Position numbers and translations under genes: made by a program. The notes beneath the pieces were generated by a model. The model was given only the letters and a program-made list of their open reading frames with translations, had not been told where the DNA came from and searched no databases. From the NCBI RefSeq assembly GCF_029433855.1, contig NZ_JAROAU010000003.1, positions 2,037,815-2,101,814 on the forward strand: a stretch of DNA of 64,000 bases. Direction: 5' to 3'. Positions 16,554 to 24,826 of the stretch are shown here, one piece after another. Source of the stretch: Candidatus Kosakonia sp. 282A-S69 (lineage in GTDB: Bacteria > Pseudomonadota > Gammaproteobacteria > Enterobacterales > Enterobacteriaceae). Each line of letters starts with the position of its first letter. The stretch's first letter is position 1.

Positions 16554-18374
16554 ATGTTTACGGGTCTTAAAAAGAGTGAGAGCAGGCAGTTGGCGGCGCT
16601 CGAATTATTGAGTAAGGCAGACACGACCCGCGATGCGGCGCTGGCGGAATTTGCACGTCTCGCCCGTGAGCTGGTGGGCGTATCGGGCAGTTTTATTACG
16701 ACCTTTGACGATCAATTTCAGTACATCAAGTTTGTCGAGAGGGTGCCAATTGAGCACGATAAAATCGCCATCGATCGCACCATGTGCCAGTATGCGCTGG
16801 CTGAGCGGCAGACGATAATTTGTCCCGATACCCGCCTCGACGAACGCTTTTCTCATCAGCCGCTGGTCAAGAGCGGCGATATCCGCTTTTACGCCTCGGT
16901 GCCCATGATCGCCAAGGAGGGAACGGTCCTCGGCACGCTGTGCGTCACCCATCCCGAAACCTGTCTCCCCAGTGCCCGGCAAACAGCTAACCTTGAGCGC
17001 ATCGCGGCGCTCGCCACGCTCTATCTTGAATCCTGCTATAACATCGGCCTTGTCGATGCGCTGACAGGCTTGCCGAACCGCCCCTGTTTAATCAAGGAGA
17101 TGACACGGCTGAAGCAAAACGCGTCCGGCGACTATGCGCTGATTATTTTCGACTGCATTGATATTCCACGTGCTTATGAGTTAAGCCGCTACCTCGGCGT
17201 TGAGTCGCTGGAGAGGCTGCTGCGCAGTTTTGCCCCGCTGTTGCAGACGCGCCTGCGGCTTAACAAGGCCACCACACTTTACGCCTTCGCCACGGGGCGC
17301 TTTGCGGTGCTGACCGAGCGTAACGCGGCGCTCAGGCTGGCTAAGCGGGTCCGGCGAATGCAAGGCTTCCAGGCGACGATTGGTCAAAATATCGATATCA
17401 ATCTCTCCATTCACGCGGGTTTTGCCCCCTTTGCGCCGCAAACAGACAATGTGCAGGAGGTGGTGCGTCAGGCGATCAGCGCCCTGCATGAGGCGATCCG
17501 TGAAAATATCCCGGTACTGCACTTCAACCCGGTCCTTGATGAACAGCGTAATACCGATTTCCGCCTGCTTTACGATCTGAGCCAGGCGATCAAATCGAAT
17601 GAGCTCCATATGGCCTATCAACCTAAAGTCTCTCTGCGCTCGGGAAAGACAGAGGGGGTAGAGGCGCTGCTGCGCTGGACGCATCCCGAGTTTGGCCCGG
17701 TTTCGCCTGCGCTGATCGTTACGCTGGCGGAAAAAACGACCCTGATGGCAGATATCACCCGCTGGGTGATTAAAACGGTTATTGCCCAGGTCAAAGCGTG
17801 GAAGGCGCTCGGCATCGATCTTCCCGTCTCCATTAACGTCACGGTGAGTGATTTTTCGCGCAGCGGCTTTGCTGATGCACTGGCGCAGCACATTATCGAC
17901 GCCGGGCTTATCCCTGCCGATATTCACATTGAGTGTCTGGAAACGGAAAAAGTGCTGGAGAGCGATGCCGCCCTGCAGGAGCTTAACCGCCTCGACGCGC
18001 TCGGTTTCACCATCCTGCTTGATGATTTCGGCGCGGGCTACAGCAATATCAGCTACCTGCGGCGCATCCCCATTGACATGATCAAGCTCGACCGCTCGCT
18101 GGTGAGCCAAATCGCCACCGATAACGACAGCCGCATCATCGCGCGCAATGTGATTATGATGCTCAAGGAGTTGAATTACAGGGTGCTGGCGGAGGGGGTG
18201 GAAGATCGGGAAACCGCGCGCATGCTCGAAGAGTTTGGCTGCGATGAAGCGCAAGGTTACCTTTTTGCCCGCCCGCTTCTGGCAGCGGACATTCCCGCCT
18301 GGCTACTCGACAGCCCCCCCTGGAGCATGCTGGCGAAGATCCATGGCGAGCCCGGGCACCCTTTGGGCGGTTAA
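16554..18374 (+). CDS. GAF-GGDEF(degenerate)-EAL phosphodiesterase, cyclic di-GMP
   Basis: A 606-residue soluble protein. The GAF domain is at about 10-165 (VSGSFITTFDDQFQYIKFVE, TVLGTLCVTHPE). The GGDEF domain is degenerate: the linker LVDALTGLPNRPCL is kept, but the active motif reads ATGRFAV, so it cannot make cyclic di-GMP. The EAL domain keeps the metal and catalytic residues: EALLRW, the N of NVTVSDFS, E of CLETEK, LLDDFGAGYSNISYL, IKLDRS, AEGVED and QGYLFARP. It is therefore likely an active phosphodiesterase tuned by GAF. The ribosome site GAGCAGGAGC precedes the ATG. Close to dgcP, which shares the GAF type, it may act as its opposite. Confidence 0.92.
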   Translation: MFTGLKKSESRQLAALELLSKADTTRDAALAEFARLARELVGVSGSFITTFDDQFQYIKFVERVPIEHDKIAIDRTMCQYALAERQTIICPDTRLDERFSHQPLVKSGDIRFYASVPMIAKEGTVLGTLCVTHPETCLPSARQTANLERIAALATLYLESCYNIGLVDALTGLPNRPCLIKEMTRLKQNASGDYALIIFDCIDIPRAYELSRYLGVESLERLLRSFAPLLQTRLRLNKATTLYAFATGRFAVLTERNAALRLAKRVRRMQGFQATIGQNIDINLSIHAGFAPFAPQTDNVQEVVRQAISALHEAIRENIPVLHFNPVLDEQRNTDFRLLYDLSQAIKSNELHMAYQPKVSLRSGKTEGVEALLRWTHPEFGPVSPALIVTLAEKTTLMADITRWVIKTVIAQVKAWKALGIDLPVSINVTVSDFSRSGFADALAQHIIDAGLIPADIHIECLETEKVLESDAALQELNRLDALGFTILLDDFGAGYSNISYLRRIPIDMIKLDRSLVSQIATDNDSRIIARNVIMMLKELNYRVLAEGVEDRETARMLEEFGCDEAQGYLFARPLLAADIPAWLLDSPPWSMLAKIHGEPGHPLGG

Positions 18375-18501
18375 CGTTTCCCCCGTGCGCCCACGGTAAG
18401 TTGGGCAGTTATACAGCGTCACGAAAACGTCACAAAACTGTCATCCATCTTTAAATCAATTAATTACGTTAAAAGCGTTCGGTTTCTGCTCACCCCGACA
18501 T

Positions 18502-18528
18502 TAAAGCCCTGCTTAAATACGTCGATAG
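18502..18528 (+). promoter_or_regulatory. Sigma-28 promoter for chemoreceptor gene
   Basis: TAAAGCCC-N11-GTCGATAG matches the FliA consensus at 5 of 8 and 6 of 8 positions with exact spacing, about 50 bases before the chemoreceptor start. Confidence 0.75.
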
Positions 18529-18578
18529 TGCTGGCGTGCGCGCCATTTGCGCCTCATCACCAGGGGAAGTGACACAGC

Positions 18579-20162
18579 ATGAGAATCAACCATCTTACTA
18601 TCGGGCAGCGTCTGGGTTTGTTGGCGACGTTATTGTTACTGGCAACGCTGTTTATGGGCATTCGCGGCCTCGCTATTAACGCCGACGCGCTTGCGCAAAA
18701 TAAACAGATTATGGCGACAGAAGGCGAAGTTGCGCAGAGCATCGACACGGCGCGTAATGCGCAAGTGCAGTTCAAAATTCAGGTGCAGGAGTGGAAAAAC
18801 ACGCTGCTGCGCGGGACGCAAAATCAGGAAACTTTCGTTAAATATAAAAATGCCTTTGTTGAACAGAGTCAGAAAACAGAAACGCTGTTAAAAAAACTGA
18901 GCGTGCTGCTTCCGCAGATTGGGGTCGCGAACACCGAGGTGGTCAAAACTATCGCCTTGCATGCAAAGCTGGAAAGAGAGTATCTGGATGCCTTACAGCA
19001 CTATGACATTGCGGATGCCAGCAGTGCACAGCGCGTTGACCATAGGGTAACCGGCATCGATCGGGAGCCGACCAGAATGATCGATTCGGTGGTGGCGAGC
19101 ACGCTGCAACAAGCGGCGCACATCCGCCAGCAAACCGAGGCGTATAATCACTCCCTGTTTGTCCAGACGCGTCTGATGCTGACGCTGGTGATGGCTTTTA
19201 CGCTGATTGTCGGCATGCTGATTACCTGGTGGTTAATTCGCAGTATTACGCGCCCACTGGCACAGGCCGTCTCCATTGCCCGCACCGTCGCCGCAGGCGA
19301 TCTGCAATCTTCCTTCGTAATTTCCGGGCGCGATGAGACCGCCGAACTGATGCGCGCCTTGCAGGAGATGAACAGTAATCTGACGCGCGTCGTCTCCGGG
19401 GTTCGCTCCGGGACAGAAACGATTGCCGGCGCCTCGCAACAGATTGCCAGCGGTAGCCGCGAACTCTCCGCACGCAATGAAGCGCAGGCCAGCGCGATTG
19501 AGCAGACCGCCGCCTCCATGGAGGAGCTGACCTCGGTGGTGAAAAACAACGCCGACAATTCACGTCTCGCCAGTGATATCACCCGCGAAGCCACGCGCGT
19601 GGCTAATCACGGCGGCGAAGTCGTGGAGCGCGTGGTCACTACCATGAGTGAGATTAATCACCTCTCGACCGAGATCAGCAGCATTATCGGCGTGATTGAC
19701 AGCATTGCGTTTCAGACCAATATCCTGGCGCTGAATGCCGCGGTAGAAGCAGCGCGTGCCGGCACGCAGGGCCGCGGTTTTGCCGTGGTGGCATCGGAAG
19801 TGCGTGCCCTCGCCCAGCGCTCTGCCACGGCGGCGAAGGAGATAAGCGAGCTGATCCAGCGCTCGGTGAATCGCATCGATGAAGGCAACAAACTGGTGAA
19901 AAACGCCGGCAGCGCGATGGATGAAATCATGCAGAGCGTTGAGCGCGTAAGCCATCTTGTCGACACCATTTCGCTGGCCAGCAGTGAGCAGAGCGTCGGT
20001 ATCGATCAGGTGCATGTGGCCATCACACATATGGATGCCGCAACACAGCAGAATGCAACGCTGTCGCAGGAGTCCTCCGCTGCCGCGCAGGCCATGCAAC
20101 AGCAGGCAGAACAGCTGGTGGAGATGGTTCGCATCTTCAAACTCCAGCGCGACCCGGCATAA
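18579..20162 (+). CDS. Methyl-accepting chemotaxis protein (527 aa)
   Basis: Chemoreceptor of the four-helix-bundle type. Membrane segments at about 12-32 ([20 protein letters not shown]) and 190-218 ([20 protein letters not shown]) flank a periplasmic helical domain; HAMP follows ([20 protein letters not shown]). The signalling tip [20 protein letters not shown] near residue 380 is canonical, then [20 protein letters not shown]. It ends IFKLQRDPA without a CheR/CheB tether, so adaptation would need help from a tethered receptor. The start is an ATG after GGGGAAG. It is transcribed from its own flagellar promoter. Ligand unknown. Confidence 0.95.
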   Translation: MRINHLTIGQRLGLLATLLLLATLFMGIRGLAINADALAQNKQIMATEGEVAQSIDTARNAQVQFKIQVQEWKNTLLRGTQNQETFVKYKNAFVEQSQKTETLLKKLSVLLPQIGVANTEVVKTIALHAKLEREYLDALQHYDIADASSAQRVDHRVTGIDREPTRMIDSVVASTLQQAAHIRQQTEAYNHSLFVQTRLMLTLVMAFTLIVGMLITWWLIRSITRPLAQAVSIARTVAAGDLQSSFVISGRDETAELMRALQEMNSNLTRVVSGVRSGTETIAGASQQIASGSRELSARNEAQASAIEQTAASMEELTSVVKNNADNSRLASDITREATRVANHGGEVVERVVTTMSEINHLSTEISSIIGVIDSIAFQTNILALNAAVEAARAGTQGRGFAVVASEVRALAQRSATAAKEISELIQRSVNRIDEGNKLVKNAGSAMDEIMQSVERVSHLVDTISLASSEQSVGIDQVHVAITHMDAATQQNATLSQESSAAAQAMQQQAEQLVEMVRIFKLQRDPA

Positions 20163-20284
20163 GCACACTTTCGTCAGGGGGATTACAAAGGCTGATGATT
20201 AATACACTGATCATCAATTTTATAAATCCCTCCAGCGAAAAATTTGCGTTTGTACACTTTTGGCCGCCGGGTTATAAAGTGCGC

Positions 20285-20360
20285 AAGTGACGGATATACG
20301 CTTTAACAATTTGTACTCTCTTCGCTGGCAGTTTTGATGTCGAAACTGCCATCCTTTATT
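20285..20360 (+). ncRNA. Candidate small RNA with 9-bp terminator-like hairpin
   Basis: A hairpin at 20326-20351 has a 9-bp stem TGGCAGTTT/AAACTGCCA and an 8-base loop, followed by TCCTTTATTTG. Upstream, TTGTAC-N17-TATAAA (20250-20278) is promoter-like, so a transcript of about 75 nt is possible. The T tract is interrupted. No match is known to me. Confidence 0.3.
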
Positions 20361-20455
20361 TGTTCCCTGGTTACAACAATCCCCCTCCTGCTCTGCCCGA
20401 CAGGTTCTGTTTATGCGTTTGTACGCAGATTGCACCTCGCTTACACGCTTTAGCC

Positions 20456-20484
20456 TTGAATACTGATTTTTTATCCAGTATAAA
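20456..20484 (+). promoter_or_regulatory. Sigma-70 promoter with embedded LexA (SOS) box
   Basis: TTGAAT (20456-20461), 17 bases, then TATAAA (20479-20484). Between them lies a 20-base LexA site, TACTGATTTTTTATCCAGTA (20461-20480), with both CTG and CAG half-sites at the proper 10-base spacing and 15 of 20 matches to consensus. LexA bound here would cover both promoter elements. Confidence 0.85.
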
Positions 20485-20520
20485 TGCTGCACGAAAATTC
20501 AGATTAAATAGGACGACCCT

Positions 20521-20760
20521 GTGTTTGTTGAACTGGTTTACGACAAGCGTAACGTTGAAGGTTTACCCGGCGCGCGCGAGATTATCCTCACTGAACTGAC
20601 AAAGCGCGTACACCGCATCTTTCCGGACGCCGATGTGCGGGTGAAACCGATGCAGGCTAACGGCCTGAACAGCGATGCGAGCAAAAGCGATCGCGAAAAG
20701 CTGAACCGCATGCTGGAAGAGATGTTTGAAGAGGCAGATATGTGGATGGTTCAGGAGTAA
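20521..20760 (+). CDS. DinI-family protein (MsgA-like), SOS-regulated
   Basis: A 79-residue protein starting with GTG, AGGA 7 bases upstream. MFVELVYDKRNVEGLPGARE, ELTKRVHRIFPDADVRVKPM and EEMFEEADMWMV match the DinI/ImpC/MsgA family; from memory it is closest to Salmonella MsgA, named for macrophage survival. DinI proteins bind RecA filaments and tune the SOS response through an acidic C-terminal helix (EEMFEEAD here). The LexA box in its promoter supports an SOS role. It stands alone, with the yrbL-like gene 183 bases later on the same strand. Confidence 0.9.
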   Translation: MFVELVYDKRNVEGLPGAREIILTELTKRVHRIFPDADVRVKPMQANGLNSDASKSDREKLNRMLEEMFEEADMWMVQE

Positions 20761-20887
20761 ACGCCAATGGCGTGATACGTACAGCGCGTCGTATGAGGGT
20801 CGCTCTTTACCCCCGCCGGGCGACCAAATTTAACATGTGGTGCGCTTATTGCCTGCCTCCGCGCTAAATGTATCAAAGCATTTCCTC

Positions 20888-20922
20888 CGTTTAGGGAATA
20901 TTTAACCGCGCATTCTCATAGT
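20888..20922 (+). promoter_or_regulatory. PhoP box and -10 for the yrbL-like gene
   Basis: CGTTTA-N5-TATTTA (20888-20904) is close to the PhoP direct repeat (T/G)GTTTA-N5-(T/G)GTTTA. After 12 bases, the usual spacing, comes a -10-like CATAGT (20917-20922). E. coli yrbL is a known PhoP target. Confidence 0.65.
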
Positions 20923-20943
20923 AGTCGGCAAGGAGAGTTAACC

Positions 20944-21519
20944 ATGCTGATACTAAAAGAGAACATAGGTAGCGGCCGCCACCGCCGGTGTTACCAGCAC
21001 CCATTTGATAGTCAAAAATGTGTCAAAACCCTCTATAACCCCGACGATGGCGGGTTAAAAGAGGTGAAGCGCGAAACGCGTTACTACCGCAAAAAATCAG
21101 GTTCAATTCAGGCATGCCAGGCCATTCCCAACTACTACGGTAAAATCCAGACCAATTTTGGCACCGGCCATGTGTTCGAACTGGTCACCGATTACGATGG
21201 CAACATCTCCAAAAGCCTGGAGTTCTACCTGAAGAACAAGCGTCTTTCTCTGCCGCTGCTGGAGGAGAAACTCGCCGAACTGCAAAGCGATCTCGTTGAG
21301 TACGGCATCTCGACCATGACGCTGAAAGAGTACAATGTGCTGGTGCGCAAAACCGCGCCGCAAGCGTATGAGTTGGTCGTTATCGATAATATTGGCGAAG
21401 CCGAGTTTGTACCGCTCTCATCCTGGTTCCGCTTTCTTCATCGCCGGAAAATAGACAGATCGATTAAGCGCTTCAAGCAACGTATCCATAAGATTATCAA
21501 TACCGTTCAGGCCGCCTGA
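20944..21519 (+). CDS. YrbL-family protein (PhoP-regulated kinase-like fold)
   Basis: A 191-residue protein related to E. coli YrbL (210 aa), a PhoP-regulated protein of unknown activity with a reduced protein-kinase-like layout. Shared features are the N-terminal GSGRHRRCYQHPFDSQKCVK (glycine loop and lysine-region equivalent), GGLKEVKRETRYY, GTGHVFELVTDYDGN and the late VVIDNIGE, where E. coli YrbL has VVCDNIGES. AAGGAG stands before the ATG. A PhoP box upstream agrees with control by the PhoPQ system encoded further along. It is shorter and more diverged than the true yrbL, so it is probably a paralogue. Confidence 0.85.
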   Translation: MLILKENIGSGRHRRCYQHPFDSQKCVKTLYNPDDGGLKEVKRETRYYRKKSGSIQACQAIPNYYGKIQTNFGTGHVFELVTDYDGNISKSLEFYLKNKRLSLPLLEEKLAELQSDLVEYGISTMTLKEYNVLVRKTAPQAYELVVIDNIGEAEFVPLSSWFRFLHRRKIDRSIKRFKQRIHKIINTVQAA

Positions 21520-21648
21520 AAATAACGCATCCGGCTTCTTTGCCGGTGCGTTTCCCACCCTGATAAGTCAATACGCCACTAATCGCAAAGCAGCACAAAC
21601 CCTCATCCGCTATGTTAGCCCGCTAATTATTATCAATGTGGCAATATT

Positions 21649-22281
21649 ATGAAATTCGACAAACGCCTGACTCCCACCACCGTGATTCTGGCGGTTTTCT
21701 CCTGCATCATTCCTTTTTTCGCCGACTTTTCTCTGCCGCTTTATCACGGGCTTTCGGTAACGGTGATTGAAAATGTCCAGGCACTTTGGCTACTTTTTGC
21801 TTTTGTTTTTACTTTACGCTTCGCGCTGACTACTCCGCTGATGCCAGAGCGCAAACACTTCTGGATCTGGGCGGCGATGTGGTGGCTGGTGTTGCTCGGG
21901 CGCAGCGTCAGCTGGGGCCGCGACTATTTTCCACACGAGCCGCGCCTGCTCTTCCGTGCCATTTCGGTGTTACTGATTGGCGCACTGGTGCTGTTTCCCC
22001 TCTTTTCTTATGCGCTTCGCCAGCAGATCGCTAACCGCCTGCGTCATGAAACCCTGCTTATCTGGAGTTTCGCACTGGTTGTGGTCACCTTCCTGATCTC
22101 CGACAGCGTGGAGCACCACCGCGCCATCGCCCACTTCTTCCTGCACAAGCGCGCCTATCAGGATCTGATTGAAGAGCTGTATGAGTTCCCCTTTATGATT
22201 GGGCTCTTTTACGTCTGCCGGGATCTGATGCGCCGGGAACCGCTAAAGACGCATCAGCCGCACGAAACGTCACGCGCGTAA
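21649..22281 (+). CDS. Uncharacterised inner-membrane protein (210 aa)
   Basis: I do not recognise this family. The 210-residue protein has about six membrane segments (ILAVFSCIIPFFADFSLPLY, LWLLFAFVFTLRFAL, FWIWAAMWWLVLLG, AISVLLIGALVLFPLFSYAL, LLIWSFALVVVTFLI and FMIGLFYVCRDL). Between the last two are charged helices with SDSVEHHRAIAHFFLHKRAY, a histidine-rich stretch, and YQDLIEELYEFPF. The start has only a weak ribosome site. Its last 12 bases overlap the end of the convergent MFS gene. Confidence 0.75.
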   Translation: MKFDKRLTPTTVILAVFSCIIPFFADFSLPLYHGLSVTVIENVQALWLLFAFVFTLRFALTTPLMPERKHFWIWAAMWWLVLLGRSVSWGRDYFPHEPRLLFRAISVLLIGALVLFPLFSYALRQQIANRLRHETLLIWSFALVVVTFLISDSVEHHRAIAHFFLHKRAYQDLIEELYEFPFMIGLFYVCRDLMRREPLKTHQPHETSRA

Positions 22282-23478
22282 GCGTTGCGTCGCCCCTTTT
22301 TTGGCGAAGCCGAGCCAGATAATCAGCGCCGTGAGCGCAATGCTCGCCAGCGTGATAAAAGCCGTGCGCCACGAATAGTGCGTCGCCACCGTTCCGGCAA
22401 GAGAGGGGCTGATGGCGGCACCAAAGCCCTGCATCAGCATCACCAGCGCCTGCCCGGCATTGACGTGCCCCGTGCCGTTCAACAGCGAGGCGATAAAGCC
22501 GGGCACCGCCACGCCGAGAATCCCGGCACTCATCCCATCGAAAATCTGCACCGGGATCGCCGCCCACGGTGAGGGCCATAGCGCGGCGGTCATTGCGCGA
22601 ACCGGCAGGATAATCAGCGCGATCAAAATCAGTTTTTCATAGCCGTATTGCTGGGCGTAGCGCGAGACCATCAGCGCGACCGGGATCATCACCCCCTGGG
22701 CGATCACTACCGTCATTGCGGCATAGGCGCCGGGGTTAAACAGCCCGGCGTTATGGCCTGAGGCCACCTGCATACTCAGCATCGGCAGCTGCGCCGCATT
22801 CGACAGATGGAACAGCATCAGGGTCAGCCCGGTGATCGTGAGCGCCGGAATTTTCAGCAGCGTAAAGAGCGAGGGGATCTCGCCGCGAGTCTCTTCGGGA
22901 TTGAGCCCGCGCGCAACGCGGTGATCGATATCCTTTTCGCGGATCGCCAGCACCGCCATCAGCGCGCCAAAGGCCATTACCAGCATCAGCAGGAAGACCG
23001 CGCCGATGCCCCAGTACCAGCTGGCAACACCGGCCAGCAGCGCCGAAAGCATATTGCCGCCGTGGTTGTAAGCTTCATTGCGCCCCAGCTGATGGGCAAA
23101 GCGTTGCTGCCCCACCAGCCCCAGCGTCAGGCCTGCCATTGCCGGGCCGATAAATGCCGCCGAAATGCCCGTTGCCACCTGGCTTGCATAGACCATTAAC
23201 GAGCCGGGGAAGAACCACAGCAGCAGCGTGCCCGCCATGATCAGCAGCGCCGCCACGGCGATAATCGCCCGTTTGCGCGCCGAGGCATCCACCACAATGC
23301 CGGAGGGCAGCGTCGCCAGTAGCCCGGCGATACCTCCTGCGGTCATCGCATAACCGATTGCTTCCGCACTCCAGTGATAGTGAATCAGGAAGATCCCCAG
23401 AAAGGGGCCAAGACCATCCCGCACATCCGCCATAAAGAAGCTGAGCAAACACAACGCCTGAATCGAACGTAATGGCAT
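22270..23478 (-). CDS. MFS transporter (402 aa)
   Basis: A major facilitator of about twelve spans. The first span region FFMADVRDGLGPFLGIFLIH, the loop GIVVDASARKRAI (an A-motif variant of GxLaDrxGrk), and AEAYNHGGNMLSALLAG-like spans are visible. Substrate cannot be told; the type is common among uncharacterised Enterobacteriaceae exporters. The start MPLRSIQALCLLSFFMAD follows GAGAAC; the reading eight codons longer (MWKKENLK) has no ribosome site. It is a single-gene unit, with a 115-base gap to the GGCT-like gene upstream on the same strand. Confidence 0.88.
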   Translation of the reverse strand: MPLRSIQALCLLSFFMADVRDGLGPFLGIFLIHYHWSAEAIGYAMTAGGIAGLLATLPSGIVVDASARKRAIIAVAALLIMAGTLLLWFFPGSLMVYASQVATGISAAFIGPAMAGLTLGLVGQQRFAHQLGRNEAYNHGGNMLSALLAGVASWYWGIGAVFLLMLVMAFGALMAVLAIREKDIDHRVARGLNPEETRGEIPSLFTLLKIPALTITGLTLMLFHLSNAAQLPMLSMQVASGHNAGLFNPGAYAAMTVVIAQGVMIPVALMVSRYAQQYGYEKLILIALIILPVRAMTAALWPSPWAAIPVQIFDGMSAGILGVAVPGFIASLLNGTGHVNAGQALVMLMQGFGAAISPSLAGTVATHYSWRTAFITLASIALTALIIWLGFAKKGATQRLRA

Positions 23479-23593
23479 CTTAAGGTTCTCTTTTTTCCAC
23501 ATTGAATGAGCAGGCAGAGTCTACCCTGGCGAAGCGCTACCAGGGTGCGATGAAAGTGTTACAAAAATGTGATTAGTTAGGCGACTGGATCAG

Positions 23594-24127
23594 TTAGCAG
23601 GCCCAGCCGAGCGCCTGGCGAATCGCTCTGCGATAGGGAGTATCGAACACGGCGGGAACCTGGCAGAGGTAGTCCTGCGCGTGGCTGAGCGTTTCTCCGG
23701 TTAACGAGCGCAGGTAAGCGAGCGCATCATCGACGCAGGGTATGCGCCCTTCAATGCCGTTAAAACGCGGTGGTAATGCGGTCCAGATCACCGCATCAAG
23801 CTGTTTCGCCGCCGCCCATGTGGCGAGAGTACCCTCCATATTGCCCGCCAGTACCAGCGAGCCAACGCCATCCTCCCGTGAATCCGGGATCTGCTCGCGC
23901 TTGCGCAGGGCCGCGGTCGCAAGCTCAAGATCGCCGGTATTGAGAAACGCCCAGTGAACCGGAACCGCCGGCGCATTGATGCAGATCGCCGTTGCCAGCT
24001 CGCCCCCATCACCGACGCGGGAAAATTCAATGGGTAAACGTGGACCATCGGCATGCCAGCGGCTGGCCAGCGGCAAACCGTCCGCTTTCCAGATGAGCGA
24101 TCCCCATCCAAGACAGGCAATGTTCAT
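23594..24127 (-). CDS. Uncharacterised protein, possible gamma-glutamylcyclotransferase-like fold (177 aa)
   Basis: A soluble 177-residue protein. The start MNIACLGWGSLIWKADGLPL, with AAGGAG 6 bases before it, resembles the YGSL opening motif of gamma-glutamylcyclotransferase-like proteins, and LPIEFSRVGDGGELATAICI then a core ending RRAIRQALGWAC are family-specific. I have seen such proteins annotated only as hypothetical; the fold assignment is an inference. A longer open frame to 24241 is ignored because the ribosome site decides for 24127. Confidence 0.7.
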   Translation of the reverse strand: MNIACLGWGSLIWKADGLPLASRWHADGPRLPIEFSRVGDGGELATAICINAPAVPVHWAFLNTGDLELATAALRKREQIPDSREDGVGSLVLAGNMEGTLATWAAAKQLDAVIWTALPPRFNGIEGRIPCVDDALAYLRSLTGETLSHAQDYLCQVPAVFDTPYRRAIRQALGWAC

Positions 24128-24449
24128 TCTTGCTCCTTTGTCATTTTTTCCATTCACGACAGCTATAGCATGCGCCCTCTTTCCGGCCGCGACGTCGCAC
24201 CTTTTAAGCGTAGGCCGCGCCGCTAAAAGCGCCAGCAGCACGCAGGCATGAATGCGGATCGTCTGAAAATACTCACTGAGATTAAAAACGAGGCGCCGGT
24301 AAATCAGTCACTTGATAGCCAGGATATGGATAAAAATCCATATTTAACAAAAAGATACAGTTATAAATCCCGCTTTGGCAACAATAAAAATAGTGTATAG
24401 GTGGGTGTCATTGCCCTGATGGAAGTAACACTAAATGGAGAAAAGAAAG
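24128..24449 (+). other. 322-base gap upstream of the YjbE-like gene
   Basis: It holds a possible 50-residue open frame and an 8-bp hairpin (ATATGGAT/ATCCATAT, 24324-24343). Nothing else was seen. Confidence 0.5.
24248..24400 (+). CDS. Possible small ORF (50 aa), unconfirmed
   Basis: MNADRLKILTEIKNEAPVNQ and a polar, lysine- and asparagine-rich tail form an open frame of 50 codons in a stretch richer in A+T than its neighbours. Only a weak AGG precedes the ATG. It ends 49 bases before the YjbE-like gene. I recognise no homologue; it may be a chance frame or a remnant. Confidence 0.25.
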   Translation: MNADRLKILTEIKNEAPVNQSLDSQDMDKNPYLTKRYSYKSRFGNNKNSV

Positions 24450-24701
24450 ATGAAAATGACAATTGCTGCCCTGGTTTTGATGATAACGGCGGGTAACGCT
24501 GTAGCTGCGCCGGGCTCCGCCCTGGAGCTAAACAGCGGTGAAGCGGCCGGAGCAAGCGCCTCGGAATTTGCTGTGGGATCGTCCGCCATTGCCGGCGTGA
24601 CCGTTGCAACAGCCGTAACCGGCATCGCACTAATGGCGGCCGGCGGCAATAATGGTTCGAATACCGGCACCACAACGACGACGACCACGTCGACACAGTA
24701 A
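24450..24701 (+). CDS. YjbE-like exported small protein (83 aa)
   Basis: A secreted protein with signal peptide MKMTIAALVLMITAGNAVAA, then a small-residue-rich body (Ala, Gly, Ser, Thr) and the end GGNNGSNTGTTTTTTTSTQ. That tail and composition match E. coli YjbE, first gene of yjbEFGH, an operon linked to exopolysaccharide production. The partners yjbF, yjbG and yjbH are absent here, so this is an orphan. GGAG 9 bases before the chosen ATG decides the start. A 12-bp-stem terminator follows. Confidence 0.8.
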   Translation: MKMTIAALVLMITAGNAVAAPGSALELNSGEAAGASASEFAVGSSAIAGVTVATAVTGIALMAAGGNNGSNTGTTTTTTTSTQ

Positions 24702-24742
24702 GTTGCGCTTCGCCTCCGATTCAGGCGGCTGGCATTGTACGC

Positions 24743-24770
24743 AAAACGGGAACCTTAGGGTTCCCGTTTT
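24743..24770 (+). terminator. Intrinsic terminator after the YjbE-like gene
   Basis: A perfect 12-bp stem AAAACGGGAACC/GGTTCCCGTTTT with loop TTAG, ending in TTTT. It is symmetrical and may work in both directions. Confidence 0.85.
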
Positions 24771-24826
24771 ATTTGCGCGCTTGTCAGCGTACTACGCGCT
24801 GAAATTAACGACCTCAAAGGGTGCGT

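Larger units (their letters stand above)
20163..20520 (+). other. 358-base gap with a possible small RNA and an SOS promoter
   Basis: The first part has a weak inverted repeat (TGATGAT/ATCATCA, 20193-20216) that might end the chemoreceptor transcript. Next comes a hairpin with an upstream promoter-like stretch (candidate small RNA), and last the promoter and LexA site of the DinI-like gene. Confidence 0.6.

Noticed and set aside
17181-18254. 357-codon open frame opposite the EAL gene
   Set aside because: Antisense shadow; the sense protein has all EAL motifs.
20408-20424. Possible PhoP box before the DinI-like gene
   Set aside because: Only one half-site (TGTTTA) matches; the second is 2 of 6. 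The LexA site explains the promoter better.
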